This document shows, one piece after another, positions 52,832 to 62,571 of a DNA stretch of 64,000 bases (position 1 is its first letter; every line of letters begins with the position of its first letter). This DNA is from JAPLKB01 sp964532465 (GTDB lineage Bacteria > Desulfobacterota > Syntrophorhabdia > Syntrophorhabdales > Syntrophorhabdaceae). The stretch is from assembly GCA_964532465.1 (NCBI GenBank), contig CAZHHX010000005.1, positions 1-64,000 on the forward strand. Direction: 5' to 3'. The notes beneath the pieces were generated by a model. The model was not told the origin of the DNA. It worked only from the letters and a program-made list of their open reading frames with translations, and did no database searches. The position numbers and the translations under genes are program-made.

Positions 52832-54144
52832 ATGCTAATGGTTATAATGATAAAGTGGCTCATAAATGGCACGTTGGTGATAGGCGTGAAATCACACATC
52901 AATTTACTCAGGGCGATCTTAACGCATTTGCAGACTTGACTGGAGATCAAAACCCAATTCACATGGATGGGCTCTATGCATCCCATTCAGCAGTTGGGGG
53001 ACAGGTAGTACATGGGATGCTGGCTGCATCATTCATATCTACTCTGATCGGTATGGAAATTCCCGGACCGGGGGCGCTTTGGAATACATTTCAGGTTAAC
53101 TGGCGCGAGATGATACGACTCGGTGATACTTTGTGTTTTAGCGCCACCATTTCAGCTATTAATACTGCTTTAAATATGCTTGTTCTAAAAATTGTCGGTT
53201 GTGATATTAATGATGCCAATAGGGTATTTGTTGATGGGATTGCAAAAGTGATGCTTATTTCACACAAGGATAATCAACAACCTCTTAGCATATCTGTGTG
53301 TGATGCACCGGAAGATAATACTTCTTTAAGGCGGGAGCCCAGGCCAGTTGAGGAGTGTTCCATTGGAACCTTGGAAAATAATAATAAGGCCCGGATGTCT
53401 GATGTGCTATCGGGAAAAATAATTGTTGTAACAGGTTCAACCGGTGTTCTTGGATCAGCTATCTGTCAAAGATTGGTTCGCGATGGCGCCAGGCTCTTAC
53501 TGTGGGGCAGAGATAACGATAAGCTTACTTCAATAAGCAGGATGCTGGGAAAATCAGTTGCAGGTGTAGTGGCCTGTGATTTATCCGATATAGCTTCTGT
53601 AACTCATAAAGCCGGTATTATCTCTCAAAACTATAATATTTTTGGTATTGTTCATGCCGCAGCCTCACGGCTGAGCAGCTTGAATGTAATCGATGCAAAA
53701 AATATGGAAGCGTTATGTAATCACTGGACAGTTGAAGTGCTCTCATTGCAAGCGCTTGTAACGGCATTTATGAGCTCCGAAAAAAGGATACCTGGACGAT
53801 TTATTATCGCTGTGTTAACACAGGCGGTATTCGATACGCCGCCTGCAAAAATGTCAGCCTATGTATCTGCGAAAATGGCATGCTGGAGTTTGATTAGAAG
53901 TTTTGCACTTGAGTTGGGCCCAAAAGGTATCCGTAGCAATGCTGTATCGCCCGGTCTCATGGAAACCCCTTATTCTGGCAACATTTCTGCTATAGCAAAG
54001 AAAATTGAGGAAGCTTCAAACCCTTTGCGAAGATTATGTGAACCTCAGGATGTAGCAGAAGCCATTGCTTACCTTTGTAACCCACTTGCGGGGTTTCTAA
54101 ATGGCGTTAATTTACCGGTTACTGGTGGGTTACGAATGCCATGA
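52828..54144 (+). CDS. MaoC-like hydratase fused to an SDR reductase
   Basis: Residues 1 to about 150 are a hot-dog MaoC/R-hydratase domain with the catalytic motif FADLTGDQNPIHMD. From about 190 an SDR follows (VVTGSTGVLGSAI, YVSAK, ending VTGGLRMP). The SDR Asn/Ser positions are altered (HAAAS for NNAG, VLTQAV in the Ser region). Together they would hydrate and oxidise or reduce a 2-enoyl or 3-hydroxyacyl thioester, probably on the ACP encoded at 56078. The ATG at 52828 overlaps the previous stop. An upstream ATG lies inside the GNAT gene. Confidence 0.85.
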   Translation: MNANGYNDKVAHKWHVGDRREITHQFTQGDLNAFADLTGDQNPIHMDGLYASHSAVGGQVVHGMLAASFISTLIGMEIPGPGALWNTFQVNWREMIRLGDTLCFSATISAINTALNMLVLKIVGCDINDANRVFVDGIAKVMLISHKDNQQPLSISVCDAPEDNTSLRREPRPVEECSIGTLENNNKARMSDVLSGKIIVVTGSTGVLGSAICQRLVRDGARLLLWGRDNDKLTSISRMLGKSVAGVVACDLSDIASVTHKAGIISQNYNIFGIVHAAASRLSSLNVIDAKNMEALCNHWTVEVLSLQALVTAFMSSEKRIPGRFIIAVLTQAVFDTPPAKMSAYVSAKMACWSLIRSFALELGPKGIRSNAVSPGLMETPYSGNISAIAKKIEEASNPLRRLCEPQDVAEAIAYLCNPLAGFLNGVNLPVTGGLRMP

Positions 54145-54215
54145 TAGTATTGCCGCATGAAATAATAGATATTTTTCACAACAAGCAATTTTATGAAATT
54201 GGGAGGATCTGATTC

Positions 54216-56051
54216 ATGGTTTTCGATATACTTCCGCCAATTCAATGGCCTTCAGCCATGCGCCATACAATACAAAAAGAAATGGAAAGTAATACTTTAG
54301 GCGCAGTGCGCAAATGCCTTTCATTGATTGCAGGTTTGGATAGTGCGATACAAGGTAAGCCATTCAAACTTGGTATTTTGCGAACCTTTACCGTGGAGAC
54401 AATGTTAGACCATCTTCATCTGGCACTCTCTTGTATCCCATGTCAGCCCGAAGTGATCGTGGGCGAGCTTGAAAATATAGAACAGGAATTATTTAATTAT
54501 GATTCTAAGTTTCTTGCTTCTGAGCCCGATATGATTTTGATTTTATGGAGAATGGAGGACCTTTATCCGCTTCTTGCGTGGGAAGCCGACACAATGAGCA
54601 CAGAACAACGTCGCAATGCCTATGAAGTTATGAATTCCAGAATAGGAGATATTGTCTCATCCTATCAAGGTGCTGCTCCACTTTTTTTATCTACGTTTTT
54701 CGCTCCGGATTTGTGGAAAGAAAGGTTGCATGATTTTCATCGTCCCTTTGGAGTAAATGAAATTGTTCGACGGCTTAACATTGATCTTCATGATCTTGCC
54801 TCATCCGGCAAAATCAGTATATTTGATTTTTCCCAGTGGGTTTCAACGAATGGCTCAACGGCGGTGTTTGACCTTAAAATGGATTTCTTCGCACGTCAAC
54901 CCATTGCTGCCCGTTATATGTACTCTTTTTCGGCTGAGATAGCTCGTCTTGTAACAGCTATTGTGAAACCTCAAGCGAAGGTTCTTGCTGTTGATCTTGA
55001 CCATACACTCTGGGGAGGTGTTCTGGGTGAGGATGGCATATCAAGACTGAAAATCGGAAATGATTACCCGGGCAATATTTACCGTCGAATACAACAGTTT
55101 GTTTTGTCCTTGAAGCATCGAGGCATTTTACTTGTTTTGTTGAGTAAAAATAATCCTGAAGATGTTGAACAAGCATTTAGTACACTTATGGATATGCCAC
55201 TGAAATTGGAGGATTTTTCTATCATTAAAGTGAACTGGAAGGAAAAAAGTCAGAACCTTATTGAAGCAGCAAGGGAACTTAATGTGGGGATCGATAGTTT
55301 CGTTTTTGTTGATGACCAGCCTTTTGAGCGGGAACAGATGTTCTTTGCCTTACCTGAAGTTCAAGTTCTGTCAGTAGGAAAGGATCCTCTGTCTATTTAT
55401 ACCGCATTGTTAAAATGTTCAAGTTTTGATACTGTCAGAATTAGTCAGGAAGACATCACGCGCGCACAAGACTATCAGCTACAGTTATTCAGAAAAAAGC
55501 TTGAGACGAGTTGCAGTCCCGATGACTTTCTAAAAAGTCTCGGCCTAGAGGCTATTATCCGTCCGGTGGACGAAAGCAGTTTACAGAGAGCCCATCAGAT
55601 GCTCGCTAAGACTAACCAGTTCAATCTTACAACCCGTCGACACAGTGAGGCTAAACTCCGTAAAATGATAGATATGCCTGGTAGCATACTGTTGACGCTC
55701 TCTTTGAGTGACCGGTTTGGAGATCAAGGTATTGTAGGATTGTGTATAGTACTGAAAGATCAAGATACCGACAGCGCAGAGCTTGATTCGTTCTTATTGA
55801 GTTGTCGTGCCATAGGACGTGGCGCGGAAGATGCGCTTTGGAGCAGCCTTCTGAAAAAAGTTTCATTAATGGGGTTTAGACAGCTCAAAGCGGCATATTA
55901 TGCTTCACCAAAGAATTCTCAAGTTTCGAACCTTCTGGATCGATGGGGTATGAAACGTGTGCATGAGAATTCTCATGGCGTTGAGTATGCTCTTGAATTG
56001 CCAACAAAGATTAATTTACCGGACTGGATAAACATAAATGAAATATCTTAG
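54216..56051 (+). CDS. FkbH-like HAD-IIIC protein
   Basis: The 611-residue protein has a divergent N-terminal domain, a HAD domain with Asp260 and Asp262 in LAVDLDHTLWGGVLGEDG, FVDDQPFEREQM, and a C-terminal GNAT-like domain (LAKTNQFNLTTRRHS, FGDQGIVGL). FkbH proteins load a glyceryl unit from 1,3-bisphosphoglycerate onto an acyl carrier protein. The carrier protein gene lies 26 nt downstream, which fits. GGGAGGA precedes the ATG. Confidence 0.9.
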   Translation: MVFDILPPIQWPSAMRHTIQKEMESNTLGAVRKCLSLIAGLDSAIQGKPFKLGILRTFTVETMLDHLHLALSCIPCQPEVIVGELENIEQELFNYDSKFLASEPDMILILWRMEDLYPLLAWEADTMSTEQRRNAYEVMNSRIGDIVSSYQGAAPLFLSTFFAPDLWKERLHDFHRPFGVNEIVRRLNIDLHDLASSGKISIFDFSQWVSTNGSTAVFDLKMDFFARQPIAARYMYSFSAEIARLVTAIVKPQAKVLAVDLDHTLWGGVLGEDGISRLKIGNDYPGNIYRRIQQFVLSLKHRGILLVLLSKNNPEDVEQAFSTLMDMPLKLEDFSIIKVNWKEKSQNLIEAARELNVGIDSFVFVDDQPFEREQMFFALPEVQVLSVGKDPLSIYTALLKCSSFDTVRISQEDITRAQDYQLQLFRKKLETSCSPDDFLKSLGLEAIIRPVDESSLQRAHQMLAKTNQFNLTTRRHSEAKLRKMIDMPGSILLTLSLSDRFGDQGIVGLCIVLKDQDTDSAELDSFLLSCRAIGRGAEDALWSSLLKKVSLMGFRQLKAAYYASPKNSQVSNLLDRWGMKRVHENSHGVEYALELPTKINLPDWININEIS

Positions 56052-56077
56052 AATCCTATCTTATAGAGAGTGGTAAA

Positions 56078-56317
56078 ATGAATAATTCTGAAAAACTAAT
56101 TTCAGCAATAGCCGGTGTATTAAATCTTTCAGTTGATCAAATAAATGATAATTCCGATCAGGACTCACTTCCAGGTTGGGACTCACTGGCCATGGTGAAC
56201 TTGATTATGGAACTGGAGACCCTATTTAATATTTCCTTTGATATTCTCGAAATCGCTGAATTTAAATCAGTACATATAATAAAACTTTTTTTAGAGAATA
56301 AGGGTGTGACATTTTAA
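56078..56317 (+). CDS. Acyl carrier protein
   Basis: The 79-residue acidic helical protein has the phosphopantetheine site Ser36 in LPGWDSLAMVNLIMELE. It should carry the glyceryl or other acyl group loaded by the FkbH-like protein and processed by the MaoC-SDR fusion. No dedicated phosphopantetheinyl transferase is in the window. Confidence 0.92.
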   Translation: MNNSEKLISAIAGVLNLSVDQINDNSDQDSLPGWDSLAMVNLIMELETLFNISFDILEIAEFKSVHIIKLFLENKGVTF

Positions 56318-56326
56318 TATGGTGCA

Positions 56327-57133
56327 TTGTCATATTTATATACAAATGATGCCTTTATCATGACATTTCAGCAGATGACGGGCTGGCGTTGCATTATTGA
56401 AAACGTGTTTAGCACAATATATGGTCTGAGTCATCGCATATCAGGAAACACCGTGCATGGTTTTCGGATAATCATGTACCACGCGGTGGGCACCCCTGTT
56501 CCTGATGATATTCGCTTGATGTATAACATTAAGCCTAATGTTTTCAGAGCGCATATGGAAGTACTTGCCGATCTTAACACTGGCAGAGTGGTTCCCCTGA
56601 CGCAGTTGCCTGATGTTGGAATCTCGGTGACTTTTGATGATGGTTATCGGGATAATCTCGAAGTAGCTGCTCCGATACTTGAACGATTAGGTATACCGTT
56701 CACCGTTTTCGTCACTCCAGGGTTCGTTCAATCAGGCAACTCTATCTATCTTTCTGTCAGTGCATTGCGAGATATGGCAAGTGTTCCTGGTGTTACTATT
56801 GGTGCCCATGGTTACACACACCGGCGTCTCACCGATTGTGATACTAACGAACTGCGAAATGAACTCACCAGCAGCCGCAAATGGATAGAAGATATAGTAG
56901 GATTGCCTGTGACTTGCATGTCTTATCCTCATGGGGCCGAGGATTCACGTGTGCGCGAGGCTGTTTCCGAGGCGGGATATACTATCGCAGCATCGAGCCG
57001 TTCTGGAATTAACCTTTCTTCGCGCGATCCCATATTGTTGGCGCGAACTAACATTTGGGCGCAGGATAATGCGTCTGTGTTTCAAGCCAAGATTCGGGGA
57101 GATTGGGATTGGATGGCGTTCCGAGACAAATGA
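56327..57133 (+). CDS. Polysaccharide deacetylase (NodB fold)
   Basis: The protein contains IIMYHAVGT, the NodB motif VTFDDGYRDN, the metal HxxxH in AHGYTHRRL, and MSYPHGAEDSRV. It would remove an N- or O-acetyl from the saccharide. No signal peptide is evident, so it may act on a cytoplasmic lipid-linked intermediate. The start is uncertain: TTG at 56327 or ATG at 56360, neither with a strong ribosome site. Confidence 0.87.
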   Translation: MSYLYTNDAFIMTFQQMTGWRCIIENVFSTIYGLSHRISGNTVHGFRIIMYHAVGTPVPDDIRLMYNIKPNVFRAHMEVLADLNTGRVVPLTQLPDVGISVTFDDGYRDNLEVAAPILERLGIPFTVFVTPGFVQSGNSIYLSVSALRDMASVPGVTIGAHGYTHRRLTDCDTNELRNELTSSRKWIEDIVGLPVTCMSYPHGAEDSRVREAVSEAGYTIAASSRSGINLSSRDPILLARTNIWAQDNASVFQAKIRGDWDWMAFRDK

Positions 57134-57171
57134 CGTTTGAATTTGTCATAATTTGTGGCAACTTAATGAGT

Positions 57172-57205
57172 TTGCGGGCATCGTTATAGAGAGCGGGGCC
57201 CGCAA
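57172..57205. repeat. Inverted repeat downstream of the deacetylase gene
   Basis: Perfect 8-bp G/C-rich arms TTGCGGGC (57172-57179) and GCCCGCAA (57198-57205) with an 18-nt loop. There is no T-run. It may be a processing or partial termination signal in the 190-nt gap. Confidence 0.4.
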
Positions 57206-57236
57206 GCCCCAGAAAATGGATAAAAGGGAGTGCAAT

Positions 57237-57323
57237 ATGGTATTGTTTAATATGTCTTCCGGTTTTGACTATAATATATGTAAAATTCAGAGATTTCAAG
57301 ACGATTTGGTTTCCAGGTTTTGA
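57237..57323 (+). CDS. Small ORF coupled to the nucleotidyltransferase (possible leader peptide)
   Basis: GGGAG lies 6 nt before an ATG that opens 28 codons (MVLFNMSSGFDYNICKIQRF onwards). Its TGA shares a base with the ATG of the next gene (TGATG at 57321-57325). The good ribosome site and stop-start overlap suggest translation coupled to the next gene, which itself lacks a clear ribosome site. No similarity recognised. It could also be a degenerate gene start. Confidence 0.4.
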   Translation: MVLFNMSSGFDYNICKIQRFQDDLVSRF

Positions 57324-58045
57324 TGGATATGATGGCCGTAATATTAGCAGGAGGGAAAGGAGTCAGGCTGAAACCTTTTACTATGGTGATACCGAAACCC
57401 TTGCTGCCCATTGGTGATTTGCCGATAGTTGAAGTTGTCATCAGACAAATCGCCGCAGCGGGAATTAAAAGAATAGCACTGATGCTTGGTTACATGGCAC
57501 AGCTTTTTATTGCAACATTTGGTGATGGTTCACGCTGGGGCGTCAATATTGAGTACTACATCGAAGAGGAACCAATGGGTACAGCCGGTTCGCTCAGGAA
57601 GTTAAAAGAACCGGAAGAATGTTTGCTGGTTATGAATGGAGATATATTAACAACCATTGATTACAGAAGAATAGTCGATTATCATAATGCCAATAATGCT
57701 TCTGGAACAATAGCGGTTACTCTTCGGAAGGCATATATAGATTATGGCGTTATTGTAAAAACAAAGGAAGGACTTCTCCATGAATACAGGGAAAAACCTG
57801 TTCTGGAATATGACGTAAGCATGGGGATTAATGTCCTGTCTTCCGAATCACTTTCCTTTATTCCTTCCGAAAACAAATTCGATATTCCCCACCTGATGAC
57901 TGCTCTTAAATCAGCCGGTAAGCGTGTGGCATGCTACCAGACTGATTGCTACTGGCAGGATATCGGGCGATTTGAAGATTACGAGCAGGCAAGCGCAGAT
58001 TTTGTCAATGATCCAAGGATATTTTTACCGGATTTAAACATCTGA
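57323..58045 (+). CDS. Sugar-1-phosphate nucleotidyltransferase
   Basis: The 240-residue protein has VILAGGKGVRLKPFT, PKPLLPIGDLP and MNGDILTT, the signature of RmlA/ManC/HddC-like enzymes that join NTP and sugar 1-phosphate. The short length without a C-terminal beta-helix resembles HddC or mannose-1-P guanylyltransferase of the small type. The ATG at 57323 overlaps the small ORF stop. In-frame ATGs at 57329 and 57332 are alternatives. Confidence 0.88.
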   Translation: MDMMAVILAGGKGVRLKPFTMVIPKPLLPIGDLPIVEVVIRQIAAAGIKRIALMLGYMAQLFIATFGDGSRWGVNIEYYIEEEPMGTAGSLRKLKEPEECLLVMNGDILTTIDYRRIVDYHNANNASGTIAVTLRKAYIDYGVIVKTKEGLLHEYREKPVLEYDVSMGINVLSSESLSFIPSENKFDIPHLMTALKSAGKRVACYQTDCYWQDIGRFEDYEQASADFVNDPRIFLPDLNI

Positions 58046-58047
58046 AT

Positions 58048-58983
58048 ATGAAAACCGCACTTATTACAGGGTCATTGGGTTTTTGTGCCCGACATTTGAC
58101 CAAGAAGCTCCATGCTTTAGATGATGAGATACGTGTTTGCGGTATTGATTTGGCCGAACAGGCACCTTCTGGAACAGCCCTTGATGAGTATTTTCAAGTC
58201 GATATCTGCGACCCGGACAAGCTTGAGGGTTTTATAAAGTTTTTGAAGCCAGACTGGATTTTTCATCTTGCAGGGTTTATTGGCGATAATCTGTCTCATA
58301 TATATAGTGTCAATTTTATGGGAAGTATATACCTGATGGAATTCGTACGGAAATATTCCCCTGAATCGCGTATTGTCATAATCGGCTCCAGCGCTGAATA
58401 CGGTCTTGCGTCTCCCGGAGACTTTCCGCTTATCGAAGACCATCCCTGCCACCCTATCAATGCCTATGGCATCAGTAAGCATGCAGTGGTACTTGCCGGA
58501 TTGAACTATGTTCAGAGTCACAGAATGAAGATTGTGACTGCAAGGCCTTTTAATATTGTAGGCCCAGGTATTCCGCAAACATTGGTTGTAGGGGCAATCC
58601 TCAAGAGGATAAAGGATTCGCTTAGTCAAAAAGATAAACTGATTATTAAAATGGGAAATCTCCATACAGAGAGGGATTTTATTGATGTGAACGATGTGGT
58701 TGACGCCTACATTAAAATGGCTCAGGGAGATTTTTGGGGCGAAATCTTTAATATATGTTCCGGCAAGCCCTATTCGATACGCAGAATTGTCGAATTAATT
58801 GCTTCGTTTTCCGGTTTGCCCGTTGAAATTGAATATGACCCAGCCCTTGTCAGGCTTCAGGATATTGATGTTTCTTTTGGAAGTTACGCTAAGGCAAACG
58901 GGGCTTTCGGCTTTAAACCTCTCGTTGATATTGAACAGGCACTCTTTGAAACCTGGCAGCAATATATGAAGAACAATTCATGA
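58048..58983 (+). CDS. Extended SDR epimerase/dehydratase (GDP-sugar type)
   Basis: The 311-residue protein starts with LITGSLGFCARHLTKKL, where the usual third glycine of the TGxxGFxG motif is Ala. It keeps IGSSAEYG and the catalytic Tyr-Lys pair in YGISKHAV, and RPFNIVGPGI. It resembles GDP-mannose 4,6-dehydratase/RMD reductases. It probably modifies the sugar nucleotide produced by the preceding gene (3-nt gap). Confidence 0.85.
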   Translation: MKTALITGSLGFCARHLTKKLHALDDEIRVCGIDLAEQAPSGTALDEYFQVDICDPDKLEGFIKFLKPDWIFHLAGFIGDNLSHIYSVNFMGSIYLMEFVRKYSPESRIVIIGSSAEYGLASPGDFPLIEDHPCHPINAYGISKHAVVLAGLNYVQSHRMKIVTARPFNIVGPGIPQTLVVGAILKRIKDSLSQKDKLIIKMGNLHTERDFIDVNDVVDAYIKMAQGDFWGEIFNICSGKPYSIRRIVELIASFSGLPVEIEYDPALVRLQDIDVSFGSYAKANGAFGFKPLVDIEQALFETWQQYMKNNS

Positions 58984-59001
58984 GAAATAAGGAAATGATA
59001 A

Positions 59002-60231
59002 ATGAATGATATGTCAATCGATAGTCTGGCGGCACTTATTACAAAGAGGCCTGTCAGTTTTTTTCAGAAGGATTTTGATTCAAATCGTCAAAGTTTGACT
59101 GATCAGATAAGAGGCAGTAGAATTCTTGTGATCGGAGGTGCGGGCAGTATTGGCAGTGCAACGGTGCGCGTCTTGAGTGAATTCAGGCCTTCTGCGTTGT
59201 ACGTGGTTGACCAGAGTGAGAATGATTTGGCGGAGTTGGTTCGGAGTCTTCGAAATGAGTCAAATGATTTGTCATCTACAGATTTCCGCACGTTCCCCCT
59301 CGATTTCGGTTCAGCATTAATGCATCAATTCCTCTCTGCAACGCCCTCATTCAATTATATTCTGAACTTTGCAGCCTTAAAACATGTTCGCTCAGAAAAA
59401 GATGTCTATTCGCTGCTCCAGATGTTCGATGTTAATCTTGTGAAGCCGGCACGTTTTTTAGGGTGGCTTTCTAAAAAGCAGACCGACTATCGATATTTTT
59501 GTGTTTCCACCGACAAAGCAGCGAATCCAGTCAACCTTATGGGCACAAGCAAACATCTTATGGAACAGTTCATATTTTCCGGAGAAGCCCTGATTAACCC
59601 TTTTCAGACCGCTGCCTCGGCGCGTTTCGCAAATGTTGCTTTTTCCAGGGGCAGTCTTCTGGAAAGCTTTATTGTAAGATTAAATAAACATCAGCCCCTT
59701 GCTGTTCCTAAAAATACTTTTAGATATTTTGTTTCACCCCTTGAATCAGGGCATATATGCGTGCTGGCCGCCTTTTGTGCACCGAACCGCCATATATTGA
59801 TACCAACTCTTGATCTGGAAAACGATCTCGTTAACCTGGAGACAGTCGCAACCATTGTATTGAATGCATACGGATTCAAACCTCAGCGCTACGAGAATGA
59901 AACGCTGGCGCGAAAGAGCGTTGAGGCTGACATAGGAAAAGGCTACTACCCGTTGCTGTTAACACCTTTAGACACGAGTGGGGAAAAACCTTATGAAGAG
60001 TTTGTGGCATATGGGGAAAAAACAGTCGATGTCAATATGGCGACCCTCGCGGGCATTAAGCATAAAAGAAAGTCTGTTAAACCCTTAGTCTCTTTTATCA
60101 AATATATTGAGGGTTTGGTCTTGCGGCCTGAAACGAAAATCACAAAGCAGGATATTATAGAATCAGTTAAAAAATTAATTCCGAATTTTAATCACATAGA
60201 GACAGGTAAAAACCTCGACGAGAGGATGTAG
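59002..60231 (+). CDS. CapD/FlaA1-like nucleotide-sugar 4,6-dehydratase
   Basis: The 409-residue soluble protein has VIGGAGSIGSATV, NFAALKHVRSEKD and CVSTDKAANPVNLMGTSK, where Met replaces the SDR tyrosine as is normal for the FlaA1/PglF/CapD group. It converts UDP-HexNAc to a 4-keto-6-deoxy sugar. There are no transmembrane helices at the N-terminus. Its product could be aminated by the DegT enzyme at 49666. AAGGAA precedes the ATG. Confidence 0.88.
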   Translation: MNDMSIDSLAALITKRPVSFFQKDFDSNRQSLTDQIRGSRILVIGGAGSIGSATVRVLSEFRPSALYVVDQSENDLAELVRSLRNESNDLSSTDFRTFPLDFGSALMHQFLSATPSFNYILNFAALKHVRSEKDVYSLLQMFDVNLVKPARFLGWLSKKQTDYRYFCVSTDKAANPVNLMGTSKHLMEQFIFSGEALINPFQTAASARFANVAFSRGSLLESFIVRLNKHQPLAVPKNTFRYFVSPLESGHICVLAAFCAPNRHILIPTLDLENDLVNLETVATIVLNAYGFKPQRYENETLARKSVEADIGKGYYPLLLTPLDTSGEKPYEEFVAYGEKTVDVNMATLAGIKHKRKSVKPLVSFIKYIEGLVLRPETKITKQDIIESVKKLIPNFNHIETGKNLDERM

Positions 60232-60390
60232 TTCTACAGATAGGAATAGGAGACCTTGAAAAATTACAGAACTGTAACTCTGGTAAAAGTCGAAGTCCGG
60301 AAATAATTGAATTTACAAGATTTCAGATAAAGTCAGTTGTGACAAAAAAATGGTTTTTTACGAATTCATTGTAGTTAGGTATAAATAATC

Positions 60391-61257
60391 ATGAAACCGG
60401 AAATTTCAATAGGATTGACGTTTTATAACAATGCCGATACGATCAGAGATGCACTTCAGTCTATCTTTGCGCAAACCTTCAAGGACTGGGAACTTATTAT
60501 TATTGATGATAATTCAATGGATAGATCGTTTGAAATTGTTCAATCCGTAAAAGACCCGCGAGTGCGTGTTTACAGGGAAGACAGGAGAAAGGGTTTTGTA
60601 AATGCCCTTAATCAAATGACATCTATGGCAAGAGGTGTATATTATGCAAGAATGGATGCGGATGATATGATGCATCCAGAGCGGTTATCAAAACAAATTG
60701 AGTATTTGAAAATAAACCCGGACGTGGATGTTGTTGATACTGCCATGTATTCCATGGATCAAAGTTGTATAGTTAAGGGAATAAGGGGTGTTGATCCCTT
60801 GAGCATTAAACCGGAGAACGCTCTGAAAGCAGGTTTATTGCATCATGCAACTACGATGGGACGCACGGAATGGTTCAGGAAAAATCCGTACAATCCGGCA
60901 TATATCCGTGCGGAAGACTGCGAGCTCTGGTGCAGGACGTATAAGACCTCAAGGTTCGATAGGCTCAAGGAGCCTTTATACTTTGTCAGGGAAGGTCGTG
61001 TGAATATAAATAACTATCTATTGAGTTGCAAAACGGTAAGGCAGATTATAAAAACTTATGGCCCTCTTCGTGTCGGGAGATTCCGCACTGCGCAATTAAT
61101 AGCAGGGTCCTTTTTGAAATGCTTCGCCTATAGAGTTTCATCTTTAGTGAACTCACATGAGTTCCTCGTAGATTTACGTAACCGAAAATTAACAAATAAA
61201 GAAAAGATGCATGCTGAAAGCATTATAAAACAAATTTTATCAGCACCTATCCCGTGA
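60391..61257 (+). CDS. Glycosyltransferase family 2 (second)
   Basis: The GT-A protein of 288 residues begins with ISIGLTFYNNADTIRDALQS and has MDADDMMHPERL as its metal-binding motif. It is separated from the dehydratase by 159 nt in which I see no clear promoter or terminator. Confidence 0.9.
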   Translation: MKPEISIGLTFYNNADTIRDALQSIFAQTFKDWELIIIDDNSMDRSFEIVQSVKDPRVRVYREDRRKGFVNALNQMTSMARGVYYARMDADDMMHPERLSKQIEYLKINPDVDVVDTAMYSMDQSCIVKGIRGVDPLSIKPENALKAGLLHHATTMGRTEWFRKNPYNPAYIRAEDCELWCRTYKTSRFDRLKEPLYFVREGRVNINNYLLSCKTVRQIIKTYGPLRVGRFRTAQLIAGSFLKCFAYRVSSLVNSHEFLVDLRNRKLTNKEKMHAESIIKQILSAPIP

Positions 61258-61330
61258 TTATTGAAATGTACTTAAAAAATATGAAAAATCATTGTGCCTT
61301 CATAAAAGGCAATAAACAGAGTGTCCGTAG

Positions 61331-62512
61331 ATGATTGCAGGAAAAGAAGAGGATACTCATAAAATAAACAGAAAAATTTGTTTTGTAGCTGCAATAGAGC
61401 TTTCCATATGTGTTTTTATGGTGGAACACATAAAAAAATTAAGCAATGAAAACATAGTGACCGTAGTAGTAAACACTAAAAATATGGATTTTCTTAAACC
61501 ATACGGCCTTGATGTCAAAGTTGTTCACATAAATATCAAAAGAAAGCCGTCACTATTTTCTGATATATGGGCAATGTTCAGAATGTTCATACTGTTCAAA
61601 AATGAATTATTTGATATAGTCCACTCCATAACTCCAAAGGCAGGTTTTATCTCAATGCTTGGTGCTTATTTGGCTGGTGTGCCAATAAGAATCCATACAT
61701 TCACCGGACAGGTCTGGGTTAACGAAAAAGGGGTCAGACGTTTAATATTAAAGAATATGGACAAACTGATAGCTCTGTGTGCCACGCATATACTTACCGA
61801 CAGTAAGTCACAGCAGGCTTTTATTATTAAAGAAGATATTGTTCTGCCCGGAAAATCTTTTGTAATCGGGAACGGGTCAATCTGTGGAGTGGATGGTATG
61901 CGTTTTAAGAATGATTTAAAAGCGCGCGCAGAGTTGAGGAGACAGTTCAATATATCTGAAGACAAAGTCCTTTTTCTCTTCCTCGGAAGACTAAATGCTG
62001 ACAAAGGACTTCTTGATCTTGCTTTGGCTTTTTCAAAGTTGAGTGAGTCTGCAAAAAATGCATGTCTTCTTATCGTAGGGCCGGATGAAGAAGGGATAAA
62101 AAACAGGATGCTTACAATTTGCAATAATTGTATTGATAAAATATTTTTTTATGATTTTACCGATAAGCCTGAGAGATTTATGGCAGCGGCTGATGTATTG
62201 TGTCTGCCGAGTTATCGTGAAGGATTTGGTCTTGTAGTTATTGAAGCCGGCTCTGTAGGAATCCCTTCTATTGCAACGAGTATATACGGGATTACCGATG
62301 CAATAGAAGATGGTTCGACTGGTTTTCTTTTTAAACCGGGCGATATAGGTAGTCTTACACAAAAAATGTTAAAAATGATTGAGGATCCGGCATTAAGAGA
62401 GTCAATGGGAATTAATGCGCGGCAGAGAACAAATGACAATTTTTCAAAAGAGCTTGTAACTTCAGCTTTTATTGATTATTATACAGCCTTACCACATATA
62501 AAGTCTAATTAA
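61331..62512 (+). CDS. Glycosyltransferase family 4 (second)
   Basis: The GT-B protein of 393 residues has HSITPKAGFISMLGAYLAG, FLFLGRLNADKGLLDLA and the donor-site motif EGFGLVVIEAGSVGIPSIA. This set resembles the N,N'-diacetylbacillosaminyl or CapM-like transferases (PglA type). It fits use of the 4-amino-sugar precursor that the CapD/DegT pair could make. Confidence 0.9.
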   Translation: MIAGKEEDTHKINRKICFVAAIELSICVFMVEHIKKLSNENIVTVVVNTKNMDFLKPYGLDVKVVHINIKRKPSLFSDIWAMFRMFILFKNELFDIVHSITPKAGFISMLGAYLAGVPIRIHTFTGQVWVNEKGVRRLILKNMDKLIALCATHILTDSKSQQAFIIKEDIVLPGKSFVIGNGSICGVDGMRFKNDLKARAELRRQFNISEDKVLFLFLGRLNADKGLLDLALAFSKLSESAKNACLLIVGPDEEGIKNRMLTICNNCIDKIFFYDFTDKPERFMAAADVLCLPSYREGFGLVVIEAGSVGIPSIATSIYGITDAIEDGSTGFLFKPGDIGSLTQKMLKMIEDPALRESMGINARQRTNDNFSKELVTSAFIDYYTALPHIKSN

Positions 62513-62571
62513 GAGAATTTTATCGTATTTTTTTGCATTACAAAAAAAAAGTGGAAATGCAGGGGTAGCAT

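Noticed and set aside
62520..62560. T7 and A9 runs before the carbamoyltransferase as a bidirectional terminator.
   Set aside because: The stem would be only A/T pairs with a 5-nt loop and the gap is very short. The genes look co-transcribed.
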